Shown one piece after another: positions 25,121-32,231 of a stretch of 42,272 nucleotides of DNA. Positions within the stretch are counted from its first letter, which is position 1, and the number at the start of each line of letters is the position of its first letter. The notes under the pieces are model-generated. The model was not told the origin of the DNA. It searched no databases and saw only the letters and a program-made list of their open reading frames with translations. The translations under genes and the position numbers were made by a program. This DNA is from Pseudothermotoga sp. (GTDB lineage Bacteria; Thermotogota; Thermotogae; Thermotogales; DSM-5069): the NCBI GenBank assembly GCA_025060105.1, contig JANXCS010000001.1:1-42272 (forward strand), given 5' to 3'.

Positions 25121-26844
25121 CTTGCGAGCTCCTCTTCGATCATCTGACGTCTGAACATGCGCGCGTACAAACCATCCAGATTCATCAATTCTTCATGTGA
25201 CCCTCTTTCAACGATCTTCCCATCGTCCAACACTATGATCAGATCAGCATCCTTCAGTACTTTCAATCTGTGGGTTATGACGATCATCGTCTTTTCCCTG
25301 AATTGACTCCTCAGAGAGTCTATGATCTTTTCCTCCGTCTCAGGATCGACAGCCGAAAGACAATCGTCGAAAACGAGCACGTCTTTGTCGCTGTACAAGG
25401 CGCGTGCGATGGTGACTCTCTGTCTCTGACCACCGGAGAGCGTCACACCCCTTTCCCCCACGACGGTGTCATAGCTTTCTGGGAACCTCACTATCTCGTC
25501 ATGGATCGCAGCCAATTTTGCGCATTCCACCATTCTTTCCGTGTCTATGTTTTCTTGAGCGAAAGCGATGTTCTTTTTTATTTGATCTGAAAAAAGGAAA
25601 GATTCTTGTGGTACAAAAGCGATCAAGCTGCGTATGTTTTCGGAAGTTATATCGTTTATATCCACATCGTTGACAAAGATCCTACCACGCTCAACGGGGT
25701 AAAGCTTTGTGAGTAACTTCACTATCGTTGACTTACCACTACCCACTGTTCCAACTATACCGATCATTTCGCCTTTATTTATTGAAAAGCTCACATTTTT
25801 GAGTACCTCTCTCTCTGTCTCGGGATATCTGTAGGTGAGATTTTCAAACCTTATCGATTCAACACGGTCAATTTTGACGGGCTTGCCTGGTTCTTTTATC
25901 TGTGGTATTTGCTGCATCACTTGCATGATCCTTTTGTAAGACGCTCTACCACTCTGAACCATGTTTAAAACCCATCCGAGGGCCATCATGGGCCACGTGA
26001 GCATACCTAGATAGGAGTTGAAAGCGATGAAGTCACCCAGACTGACTTGACCTTTCACGACCATAGGTCCACCGAAGAACAAGGCGAAAACGTGTGCCAA
26101 GGCAGCCAGAAACGTCATCAGAGGAAAGAAGACGGACGAAACCTTGGCGAGCGATACACCTGCTTTGTAGCTCTTCCAGGAACGTTCTTTGAACATTTCC
26201 CAGAACTTTTCGTTTGCAGCAAAGCTTTTCACTATTCTTATACCTGAGATCGTTTCTTCGGTCAACTCGCTGACTGCTGAGAATTGGTTTTGAACTTCCA
26301 TGAACCTTCTGTGGATGATACGGCCGAAAAAGAGTGCCACCAGTGCCAAGGCAGGTAACGGTATGGACGCGAGCCATGTCAACTTCCAGCTCACGGTCTT
26401 TCCCATGAACAGGACAGTCATCACAGCCATGAACGTGGCATCCACGGTCATGACGACACCTTGAGCGAGCGCCATTCGCACAGCTTGTAAATCGTTGGTG
26501 AACTTCGCCATCAAATCGCCGCTGCGTACCTTATCGAAATAGCCGATTGAAAGCGAAAGGAGCTTATCGAAGAGCGTTTTTCTGGCGAGATATTCAAACC
26601 GTCTCGCGTTACCTATGATGAAGTATCTCCAAAAGAAGCGCAGAATGGTTATAGCTAAAGCTATACCAACGATCCATCCGACAGCGACTGTTACGAAACC
26701 TATATTTGGATTGTCCGATCTCAAGTGATCAACCACGCGTCCGATGAACCTCGGAATATAAAGTTGCAGAAGATCCACAACGATGAGCGTCAAGATACCC
26801 ACAAGATAACTGAACCAATGTTTTTTGACGAAGTCAATGAGCAC
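25117..26844 (-). CDS. ABC exporter half-transporter with degenerate catalytic site
   Basis: A 575-residue fused permease/ATPase of the type IV exporter (multidrug/lipid) class. Six membrane helices occupy about residues 1-310; the nucleotide-binding domain has Walker A GTVGSGKST, signature LSGGQRQRV, and Walker B VLVFDD. The residue after Walker B is Asp where the catalytic Glu is expected (VFDDCLSAVD), the form found in the degenerate half of heterodimeric exporters such as MdlA, YheI and TM287. The usual partner with DEATS is not adjacent. GTG 26844 has AAGGTGAG upstream, 4 bases after the aminotransferase stop. The stop overlaps the beta-helix gene start as ATGA. Substrate unknown. Confidence 0.9.
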   Translation of the reverse strand: MLIDFVKKHWFSYLVGILTLIVVDLLQLYIPRFIGRVVDHLRSDNPNIGFVTVAVGWIVGIALAITILRFFWRYFIIGNARRFEYLARKTLFDKLLSLSIGYFDKVRSGDLMAKFTNDLQAVRMALAQGVVMTVDATFMAVMTVLFMGKTVSWKLTWLASIPLPALALVALFFGRIIHRRFMEVQNQFSAVSELTEETISGIRIVKSFAANEKFWEMFKERSWKSYKAGVSLAKVSSVFFPLMTFLAALAHVFALFFGGPMVVKGQVSLGDFIAFNSYLGMLTWPMMALGWVLNMVQSGRASYKRIMQVMQQIPQIKEPGKPVKIDRVESIRFENLTYRYPETEREVLKNVSFSINKGEMIGIVGTVGSGKSTIVKLLTKLYPVERGRIFVNDVDINDITSENIRSLIAFVPQESFLFSDQIKKNIAFAQENIDTERMVECAKLAAIHDEIVRFPESYDTVVGERGVTLSGGQRQRVTIARALYSDKDVLVFDDCLSAVDPETEEKIIDSLRSQFREKTMIVITHRLKVLKDADLIIVLDDGKIVERGSHEELMNLDGLYARMFRRQMIEEELAR

Positions 26845-26848
26845 AGGC

Positions 26849-27988
26849 TCACCTTCCTACAAATTTTTTCAGCCTCTTTATTCCCTCGACCAAAGCTTCC
26901 TCACTCGTTGCGAAGGACAATCTCACAAATCCCGGCGCGTTGAATGCAGAGCCTGGCACCAACGCCACGTGGGCCTGCTGCAAAAGCTTCGTGCAAAACG
27001 TCACGTCGTCCTTTTCGAACTCGGTCACATCGATGAGTACATAGAACGCTCCGCCAGGCTTGACGAAGCTGAAGCCGGATTCTTCCAACAGCTTGCAGAC
27101 AAGATCGCGTCGCTGTTTGAATTTTTCTTTCATGTAAGTTGTATCGACCTCGAAGGCTTTCAGGGCAGCGTATTGTGCTATGGTGTTTATGTTCGAGGTC
27201 GTGTGAGCTTGGACCTTCGCCGCCGCTTTGGCAATCTCTGCGGGTGCGACCAAATAACCAACCCTCCAACCTGTCATGGAATGGGACTTAGAAAACGCGT
27301 TCACGAGCGCAACGTTTTTTCCCCCGGAGATCGAGTATATGGAAGTGTACTCACCATCGTAAACGAGACAATCGTACACATCGTCGGACACGATGAATAT
27401 GTTTCTTTCAACGGCAAGCGCATGAATTTGTTTGAGTAGTTTCGCATCGTAAACCGTACCGGTGGGATTGTTTGGGCTGTTCAGCACGATCACCTTGGTG
27501 TTCGGTGTGATCGCACGTTCTATTTGTTCCAATGAGGGTTTGAAACCATTCTCAAAGCTCGTCTTCACGTGCACTGGTTTGCCTGCGAGTATTTGTACCA
27601 TAGGTTCATAGCTCACCCAGCACGGATCGATGATTATGACCTCATCGTTCTCTTCGACGAGTGCCGCAAGACAATTGAAGATCGCTTGCTTTCCTCCGTT
27701 GGTCACCACTACTTGCTCTGGCGTGCATGTGACACCGTGTTTTTCAGATACGTATTGTGCTATTTTTTCCCTGAGCTGCGGTATTCCAGAAGAATCAGTG
27801 TACTTGGTCAAGCCAGCTTTCAAAGCTTCTATCGCTGCTTCAACGATGGGTTGTGGTGTTGGAAAGTCCGGCTCGCCAGCCGTGAGGTTCACTACATCGA
27901 TTCCCTTTTGCTTCATAGATTGTGCCAACGCGTTGATCTCTAAAGTTTTCGATCCAGCGATGTTTTTGATTCTTTCTGAAATATTCAT
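26849..27988 (-). CDS. Class I PLP-dependent aminotransferase, aspartate aminotransferase-like
   Basis: A fold-type I aminotransferase of 379 residues, closest in pattern to the bacterial/archaeal aspartate aminotransferase Ib group. The pyridoxal phosphate lysine is Lys234 in SKSHSMTGWRVGY. SPNNPTG (171-177) and SDDVYD (201-206) contact the cofactor. The LTAGEPDFPTP N-terminal signature is present. Substrate range (aspartate, aromatic or alanine) is not decided by sequence. ATG 27988 has GGGAGGACC directly upstream; the ATG at 28006 precedes that site. It lies between a sugar transporter and an ABC exporter in one operon. Confidence 0.9.
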   Translation of the reverse strand: MNISERIKNIAGSKTLEINALAQSMKQKGIDVVNLTAGEPDFPTPQPIVEAAIEALKAGLTKYTDSSGIPQLREKIAQYVSEKHGVTCTPEQVVVTNGGKQAIFNCLAALVEENDEVIIIDPCWVSYEPMVQILAGKPVHVKTSFENGFKPSLEQIERAITPNTKVIVLNSPNNPTGTVYDAKLLKQIHALAVERNIFIVSDDVYDCLVYDGEYTSIYSISGGKNVALVNAFSKSHSMTGWRVGYLVAPAEIAKAAAKVQAHTTSNINTIAQYAALKAFEVDTTYMKEKFKQRRDLVCKLLEESGFSFVKPGGAFYVLIDVTEFEKDDVTFCTKLLQQAHVALVPGSAFNAPGFVRLSFATSEEALVEGIKRLKKFVGR

Positions 27989-28002
27989 AAAAGGTCCTCC
28001 CT

Positions 28003-29259
28003 TCAAATTTCAGCTCGTTCCCCTCTCTTGACGAGACTCACAGTCGTGTAAGAGATGAGCAGGAAAGTGATCGAAAAGATGAACAAAGAACGATACCCCG
28101 TTAGATCGATGAAAGCTCCTGCTAAAGGTGGAGCAACGATGTTGGCGGCCATCGAGAAGAAATAGTAAAGGCCAGTATAACCTCCCACTTTTTCGATCTT
28201 CGTCATGTCGACCACCATGGGTAACGAATTCACGTTGACCAGCGCCCAACCAACGCCACTCACAGCGAACACGATATAGAGTAAATTCAACAGAATCTTT
28301 CCAGTGATTAAACGAGAGAGTAAAACCACCACCAATAAACAAACTACTATGATGGATAGTCCCAATTTTATAGTCTTTCTCCTTCCAAGTCTAGCTCCGA
28401 TGAATCCTGAGGGTAGCGCAAAGATCATGAAAGAGAGTGAGAAAACTCCGAGCACGAGTGCCCCAGTACTTTCACTGATACCTAAGTGGAACTTCGCATA
28501 ACTTGTGAAAAAAGTTTCGATCGCGTTGAAACCTACAAACCAAAAGAATATGGATAGAAGCATCATCATCAAACTCTTTTCGTTGGAAACGAAGACTTCT
28601 TTGAGATTTTCCAGCAATTCCTTGGAGCCTTCTCTGACCGTTTCAGCGATCTTCATTTTTTCACCCTTGATCCTGTACTCTGCGGGTTCTTCTATGAAGA
28701 GAATCACCAACAAATTTGCGATCAACATCAATAGGGCTCCTACCAAGAAAGGATAGGTTTTATTTGAGTCATAGAGAGGTTTACCTGCAAAATAGGCGAG
28801 TAAAGCTCCAAAACCACCCATGAAGTTGATGATCCCGTTGGCTTGACTTCTCTTTTCAGAAGGCGTTATGTCGGGCATCAATGCGATCACGGGTGATCTG
28901 AACAGAGCCATGGAGAAATTCATCAGTATGATCACGAACATCATCAAACCAAGAGAACCGATATCTTTGCAAAATGGGATCAGAGCGAAAAACAGAGCGC
29001 CCAATGGTGCTCCGAAAAGTATGTATGGCTTTCTTCGACCGAGTTTTGTCCTCGTTTGATCGCTCAGTGTACCGATGTAAGGAAGCATCAAGATAGCGAA
29101 GATGTTGTCTATGGTCATGATCAAACCGATGATGAAAGATGATAGGGCGAAATCTTTCAGAAAGATTGGTACATAAGCGTTGTAGAGGGGCCACAGAACG
29201 CTGATCCCGAAAAAACCAAACCCCAGCAAATAGATCCTCCAATAGTTGAACTTCTCCAT
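28003..29259 (-). CDS. MFS sugar transporter, GPH/SLC45-like
   Basis: A 418-residue, twelve-helix major facilitator protein. The loop between helices 2 and 3 reads SDQTRTKLGRRKPYI, the form found in glycoside-pentoside-hexuronide and sucrose-type (SLC45-like) cation symporters. A shorter equivalent (ARLGRRK) recurs in the second half, as expected for the internal duplication. The substrate is probably a sugar or oligosaccharide, uncertain. ATG 29259 is chosen because GGGGGTGAG lies just upstream; the in-frame start at 29292 would overlap the preceding gene. The next gene begins 14 bases after its stop. Confidence 0.88.
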   Translation of the reverse strand: MEKFNYWRIYLLGFGFFGISVLWPLYNAYVPIFLKDFALSSFIIGLIMTIDNIFAILMLPYIGTLSDQTRTKLGRRKPYILFGAPLGALFFALIPFCKDIGSLGLMMFVIILMNFSMALFRSPVIALMPDITPSEKRSQANGIINFMGGFGALLAYFAGKPLYDSNKTYPFLVGALLMLIANLLVILFIEEPAEYRIKGEKMKIAETVREGSKELLENLKEVFVSNEKSLMMMLLSIFFWFVGFNAIETFFTSYAKFHLGISESTGALVLGVFSLSFMIFALPSGFIGARLGRRKTIKLGLSIIVVCLLVVVLLSRLITGKILLNLLYIVFAVSGVGWALVNVNSLPMVVDMTKIEKVGGYTGLYYFFSMAANIVAPPLAGAFIDLTGYRSLFIFSITFLLISYTTVSLVKRGERAEI

Positions 29260-29264
29260 CCACC

Positions 29265-30065
29265 TCACCCCCAAATCTTTTGCCTCAGCCACTGAATTGT
29301 TCTCATCATTGACGGGCCATCATGGATCAAGTTCTTTTCTGGTTCCACCGTTGATTCTATCAGCTTAAATGGCCAGTTCCAACCTCTCCGTTCGATGAGT
29401 TTCTGGGGTTCTATTGGAAAGTCAGGTTCGTAGAAGAAAACAAGGATCTCTGGCTTCATTGAACGAACTTTTTCAAAGTCTGGAATGAAGAAGCTTTCAG
29501 CAACGTCACCGAAGATATTCTTTAACCCTGCGTATTCCACAAGATCGTTCACGAAACTTAAACCCCCGATAGTTCTCACATGTTTACCAAGCCAGAGTTC
29601 CACGTAAACTGAAAGTTTTTCACGCTTGAGCGAAGCGTCACACACGAAAGCTTTTTGCCATTTCAAAACTAAATCTTTCGCCTTTTTCACCTCTTTGAGC
29701 AGACCTCCAAGTGTGAGAACGTTCTCCCACACACCGTTTATGCTCTTCGGCAACGGTAGAACGAAGACGGGGTAATTCTTCCGATGCAGTTTTCTGGCGA
29801 GTTCTCTCTGTACGCCCGTTGTGAGCAACACAACATCAGGTTTCAAAAAGCTGAGTTTAGTTTCGTCCACATTCAAGTAATCACCGACGATTTCGACGTT
29901 CAGGTTTTTCACATAGCGAGGACAGTAACTCGAAACACCAACCACCTTGTCTCCGCATCCCAGCTCGAAGATGGTTTCAGTGAAACCAGCCACCAAACTG
30001 ACAATCCTCTCGATTCGATCTGGCAGTTCGACTTGATAATTCAACGTTTCACAGTGAATCTTCAA
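29265..30065 (-). CDS. BtuF-like helical-backbone metal receptor protein without signal peptide
   Basis: A 266-residue protein of the class III periplasmic-binding fold (BtuF/FhuD/TroA-like helical backbone). The N-terminal RIVSLVAGFTETIFELGCGDKVVGVSSYC pattern (about residues 20-48) is typical of cobalamin or siderophore receptors. It starts directly with MKIHCETLNYQVELP, with no signal peptide or lipobox, so it is predicted to be cytoplasmic. TTG 30065 has GAGGAGGG upstream, and the only sequence upstream before the VIT1 stop is 12 bases, so a hidden signal peptide is excluded. No BtuCD-type permease or ATPase is adjacent. Metal or cofactor handling near the iron genes is possible but unproven. 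Confidence 0.8.
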   Translation of the reverse strand: MKIHCETLNYQVELPDRIERIVSLVAGFTETIFELGCGDKVVGVSSYCPRYVKNLNVEIVGDYLNVDETKLSFLKPDVVLLTTGVQRELARKLHRKNYPVFVLPLPKSINGVWENVLTLGGLLKEVKKAKDLVLKWQKAFVCDASLKREKLSVYVELWLGKHVRTIGGLSFVNDLVEYAGLKNIFGDVAESFFIPDFEKVRSMKPEILVFFYEPDFPIEPQKLIERRGWNWPFKLIESTVEPEKNLIHDGPSMMRTIQWLRQKIWG

Positions 30066-30077
30066 ACTAAACCCTCC

Positions 30078-30944
30078 TCAGATTTCTATGTTGAAGATTT
30101 TTCGCGCAACCAAGCCGATGAGAAACGAAACGGCAGCGACTCCCATGCTTATGCTGAACATTTCAAGGAAGTTCTTCTTGAAGTTCTGTTCTTTCACCAC
30201 CGATACGAAGAAGGTGAACAAGAATATGACCAAAACGGCGTTCAAGATCGTCCAAAAGAGTGAAATCATCGGTCGATCGATGACGATGTAAGGAAAAACA
30301 AGAAATAGCACGGTAATCAAATAAGCCACACCGGTGTACAGAGCGGACCTGAAAGGTTTTTTACTTCCACCTTCCGATTTTCTCGAAAGATAATCTGAGG
30401 CAGACATCGACAAAGCGGCGGCTAAACCTGTGATAACACCAGAGAGTGCAACGATCTTGGAGTTTTGAATTGCCAAAGTCAAGCCAGCCAGTGCGCCTGT
30501 GAGTTCGACCAAGGCATCGTTCAAACCTAGGACCATCGAGCCTATGTATTCTATCCTCTCCTCATCTATCAAACTCAGCAACAATCTTTCATGTTCTTCT
30601 TCATCTTTAAGGAGCTCTTTTTGACCAACTTCACTGTATTTGATCTGCGCTCCTTCTTCTCCTCTTTCCATCAGTTTGAGGGTGAAGGTCAAACCGAAGA
30701 ATCTTGCGAGTAATAGATAAAAGATCACCCTCCACCAATTGGGTGTAACATCGACTTTCGTCAGATTCTTCAATTTTTTGTAGTGGTTCAGTTCATCTTT
30801 TGCTATCCTCATCAAGATTTCGGAATTTTTTTGATCGAGTTTGGAAAGCCTAGAGTAAACGATGTACTCTGTCATTTCGGCCTTCTGCATTTTCATGAGC
30901 AAAAGGTTGGTCGATGAGTACTTTCTCTCACCGTTCGATGTCAT
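30078..30944 (-). CDS. Ferritin-like / VIT1-family membrane iron transporter (MbfA-like)
   Basis: The 288-residue protein joins an N-terminal ferritin-like (rubrerythrin-type) domain to a C-terminal VIT1/CCC1 membrane domain. Candidate di-iron ligands are Glu23/Glu26, Glu51-x-x-His54, Glu93 and Glu115-x-x-His118, an arrangement typical of rubrerythrin-like four-helix proteins. The membrane domain has about five helices (GLNDALVELTGALAGLT to the C-terminus). Proteins of this design export iron or manganese in bacteria (MbfA) or load vacuoles in eukaryotes. ATG 30944 has AAAGGAGGTG upstream; the GTG at 30950 lies in that site. It is divergent from the encapsulin/ferritin pair and heads a seven-gene operon. 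Confidence 0.88.
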   Translation of the reverse strand: MTSNGERKYSSTNLLLMKMQKAEMTEYIVYSRLSKLDQKNSEILMRIAKDELNHYKKLKNLTKVDVTPNWWRVIFYLLLARFFGLTFTLKLMERGEEGAQIKYSEVGQKELLKDEEEHERLLLSLIDEERIEYIGSMVLGLNDALVELTGALAGLTLAIQNSKIVALSGVITGLAAALSMSASDYLSRKSEGGSKKPFRSALYTGVAYLITVLFLVFPYIVIDRPMISLFWTILNAVLVIFLFTFFVSVVKEQNFKKNFLEMFSISMGVAAVSFLIGLVARKIFNIEI

Positions 30945-30966
30945 TTTCACACCTCCTTTCAGTAAA

Positions 30967-30972
30967 ATTCTA
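30967..30972 (-). promoter_or_regulatory. Candidate -10 of the VIT1-led operon
   Basis: TAGAAT on the minus strand (30972-30967) would start transcription near 30960, right at the AAAGGAGG ribosome site. No good -35 is present; the 19-base inverted repeat lies where it would be. Confidence 0.35.
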
Positions 30973-30984
30973 ATCGAACAATTG

Positions 30985-31003
30985 CTTCGTTGAGCGAACG
31001 AAG
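30985..31003. repeat. 19-base inverted repeat, candidate operator
   Basis: CTTCGTT (30985-30991) and its exact complement AACGAAG (30997-31003) flank a 5-base GAGCG centre. It sits in the 146-base divergent space between the VIT1-type gene and the encapsulated ferritin gene, over the expected -35 region of the leftward promoter. A dimeric repressor site is the simplest reading; it does not match a classic Fur box. A hairpin in RNA is also possible but no T tract follows. Confidence 0.5.
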
Positions 31004-31064
31004 TCGCACAGGTGTGTACGAACGGCTGACCTTCGGTATAACAAATGGTTTTGATACATTTTTG

Positions 31065-31073
31065 TGTTAAAAT
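31065..31073 (+). promoter_or_regulatory. Candidate extended -10 of the ferritin-encapsulin operon
   Basis: TGT precedes TAAAAT (31068-31073). Predicted initiation near 31080 falls at the GGGGGTGA ribosome site, the same geometry as at the rbgA, glgD and VIT1 starts. No clear -35. Confidence 0.4.
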
Positions 31074-31090
31074 TCAATGGGGGTGAAAAG

Positions 31091-31432
31091 ATGCCAGAAT
31101 TCGTCAATCCGTTCAGTGGTAAGGTGCCTGAAAGAAAGTTGACTCTCTCAGAGCTCATAAGGGCCATAAGACTCAACATTGCAGCCGAACATGAAGCGGT
31201 CCACCAATACATGGCGCATGCCGATGCGACGGATCATCCTCTGGCGAAAAAGGTGCTCATGGACATTGCCAATGAAGAGAGGGTACACATAGGTGAGTTC
31301 ACACGGTTGCTTGAGATACTCACAAAGGACGAAGCGGATTTCATGAAACAAGGTGCCAAAGAAGTCGAAGAACTCATGTCGGAAGGAGAGGATGAGGAAC
31401 CAACGATCGGTTCACTGAAGGAAGGTGATTGA
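31091..31432 (+). CDS. Encapsulated ferritin-like cargo protein (EncFtn)
   Basis: A 113-residue two-helix ferritin-like protein that oxidises ferrous iron once packed inside an encapsulin shell. Glu33, Tyr40, Glu63 and His66 (NEERVHIGE) match the spacing of the ferroxidase residues of EncFtn (in Rhodospirillum rubrum Glu32, Tyr39, Glu62, His65). After an acidic linker the C-terminus reads PTIGSLKEGD, which fits the encapsulin targeting peptide (consensus around T-V/I-G-S-L-R/K). ATG 31091 is preceded by GGGGGTGA at about 5 bases. The encapsulin ATG follows its stop by one base. Confidence 0.93.
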   Translation: MPEFVNPFSGKVPERKLTLSELIRAIRLNIAAEHEAVHQYMAHADATDHPLAKKVLMDIANEERVHIGEFTRLLEILTKDEADFMKQGAKEVEELMSEGEDEEPTIGSLKEGD

Positions 31433-31433
31433 G

Positions 31434-32222
31434 ATGGCCAACAAGTATCTAATGCAAGAGGATGCTCCGGTGAGCTCTGAAGTTTGGAAATTGTTGAACG
31501 AAGTACTCCTTCAATTGGCGAAGGACAATTTGACCGGTAGAAAATTGTTCCATCTGGTGGGACCAATCGGTTTGGGTGTGAAACAGATATCTCTCTCAGA
31601 CGAAGAGGTCAATCCGGGTGTTTTCGTTTCCAGAGCACTTCCGTTGTTCTATATTCACAGAACCTTTGAACTTTCTATCAGAGATATCGCAGCTTTCGAA
31701 AAAGAGAAAATAACTCTCGATCTTGCGAGTTTCAAAAAAGCCGTCTTGGAATGTCTAGAGCTGGAGGATAAGTTGATCTTTCATGGATTAGCCGATCAAA
31801 AAGGGATTTTGAACTGTGACGGTGTGATTGAAACGAAGATGAAGGATTGGAAGGAGATCGGTCAAGCTGCAGATGATGTTATCGAAGCCGTCACCAAGCT
31901 CGATGAAGCAGGTTTTCATGGCCCCTACTTGCTTGCCCTTTCACCTGATAGATACAACAAGCTGATGAGAAGATACGAGAGCGGTAACCAAACTGAGCTT
32001 GAGCACATCTCCATGATGGTGAAGAAGGTCTACAAAGCTCCCATATTGAAAAATTCAGGTGTTTTGATATGTGACTCACCGTTCTACGTTTCTTTGATCG
32101 TCGGACAAGATCTGTCCATAGGTTTTGTCGGTCCGAAGGATCACACACTGGAGTTCTCTCTGTCTGAAAGCGTAGCGCTTTTGGTGAGAGAGCCAAAATC
32201 TGTGTGCGTTCTGAGGGGCTGA
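31434..32222 (+). CDS. Encapsulin nanocompartment shell protein, family 1
   Basis: Shell protein with the HK97 phage capsid fold, 262 residues, close to the 265 of the Thermotoga maritima encapsulin. Recognisable stretches are GRKLFHLVGPIG (E-loop entry), RALPLFYIHRTFEL, LEDKLIFHG and LIVGQDLSIGFVG. It should self-assemble into a closed shell around the ferritin-like cargo encoded just upstream, keeping iron mineral away from the cytoplasm. ATG 31434 is supported by GGAAGGTGA 6 bases upstream. It differs from the T. maritima protein at many positions, but the family assignment is firm. It converges on csaB with 8 bases between stops. Confidence 0.93.
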   Translation: MANKYLMQEDAPVSSEVWKLLNEVLLQLAKDNLTGRKLFHLVGPIGLGVKQISLSDEEVNPGVFVSRALPLFYIHRTFELSIRDIAAFEKEKITLDLASFKKAVLECLELEDKLIFHGLADQKGILNCDGVIETKMKDWKEIGQAADDVIEAVTKLDEAGFHGPYLLALSPDRYNKLMRRYESGNQTELEHISMMVKKVYKAPILKNSGVLICDSPFYVSLIVGQDLSIGFVGPKDHTLEFSLSESVALLVREPKSVCVLRG

Positions 32223-32231
32223 TCGCCCCTC
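32213..32231. terminator. Hairpin between convergent encapsulin and csaB
   Basis: GAGGGGC (32213-32219) pairs with GCCCCTC (32225-32231) around TGATC, which contains the end of the encapsulin stop. It touches the csaB stop on the other strand. The T content after it is modest (TATTCCCCTTT), so it may act as a weak two-way terminator or a 3'-end stabiliser. Confidence 0.55.

Noticed and set aside
26825-27439. 204-codon plus-strand frame opposite the aminotransferase
   Set aside because: Antisense shadow of a conserved PLP enzyme.
30981-31003. Inverted repeat read as a terminator
   Set aside because: No T tract follows on either strand and no gene ends there; an operator is more likely.
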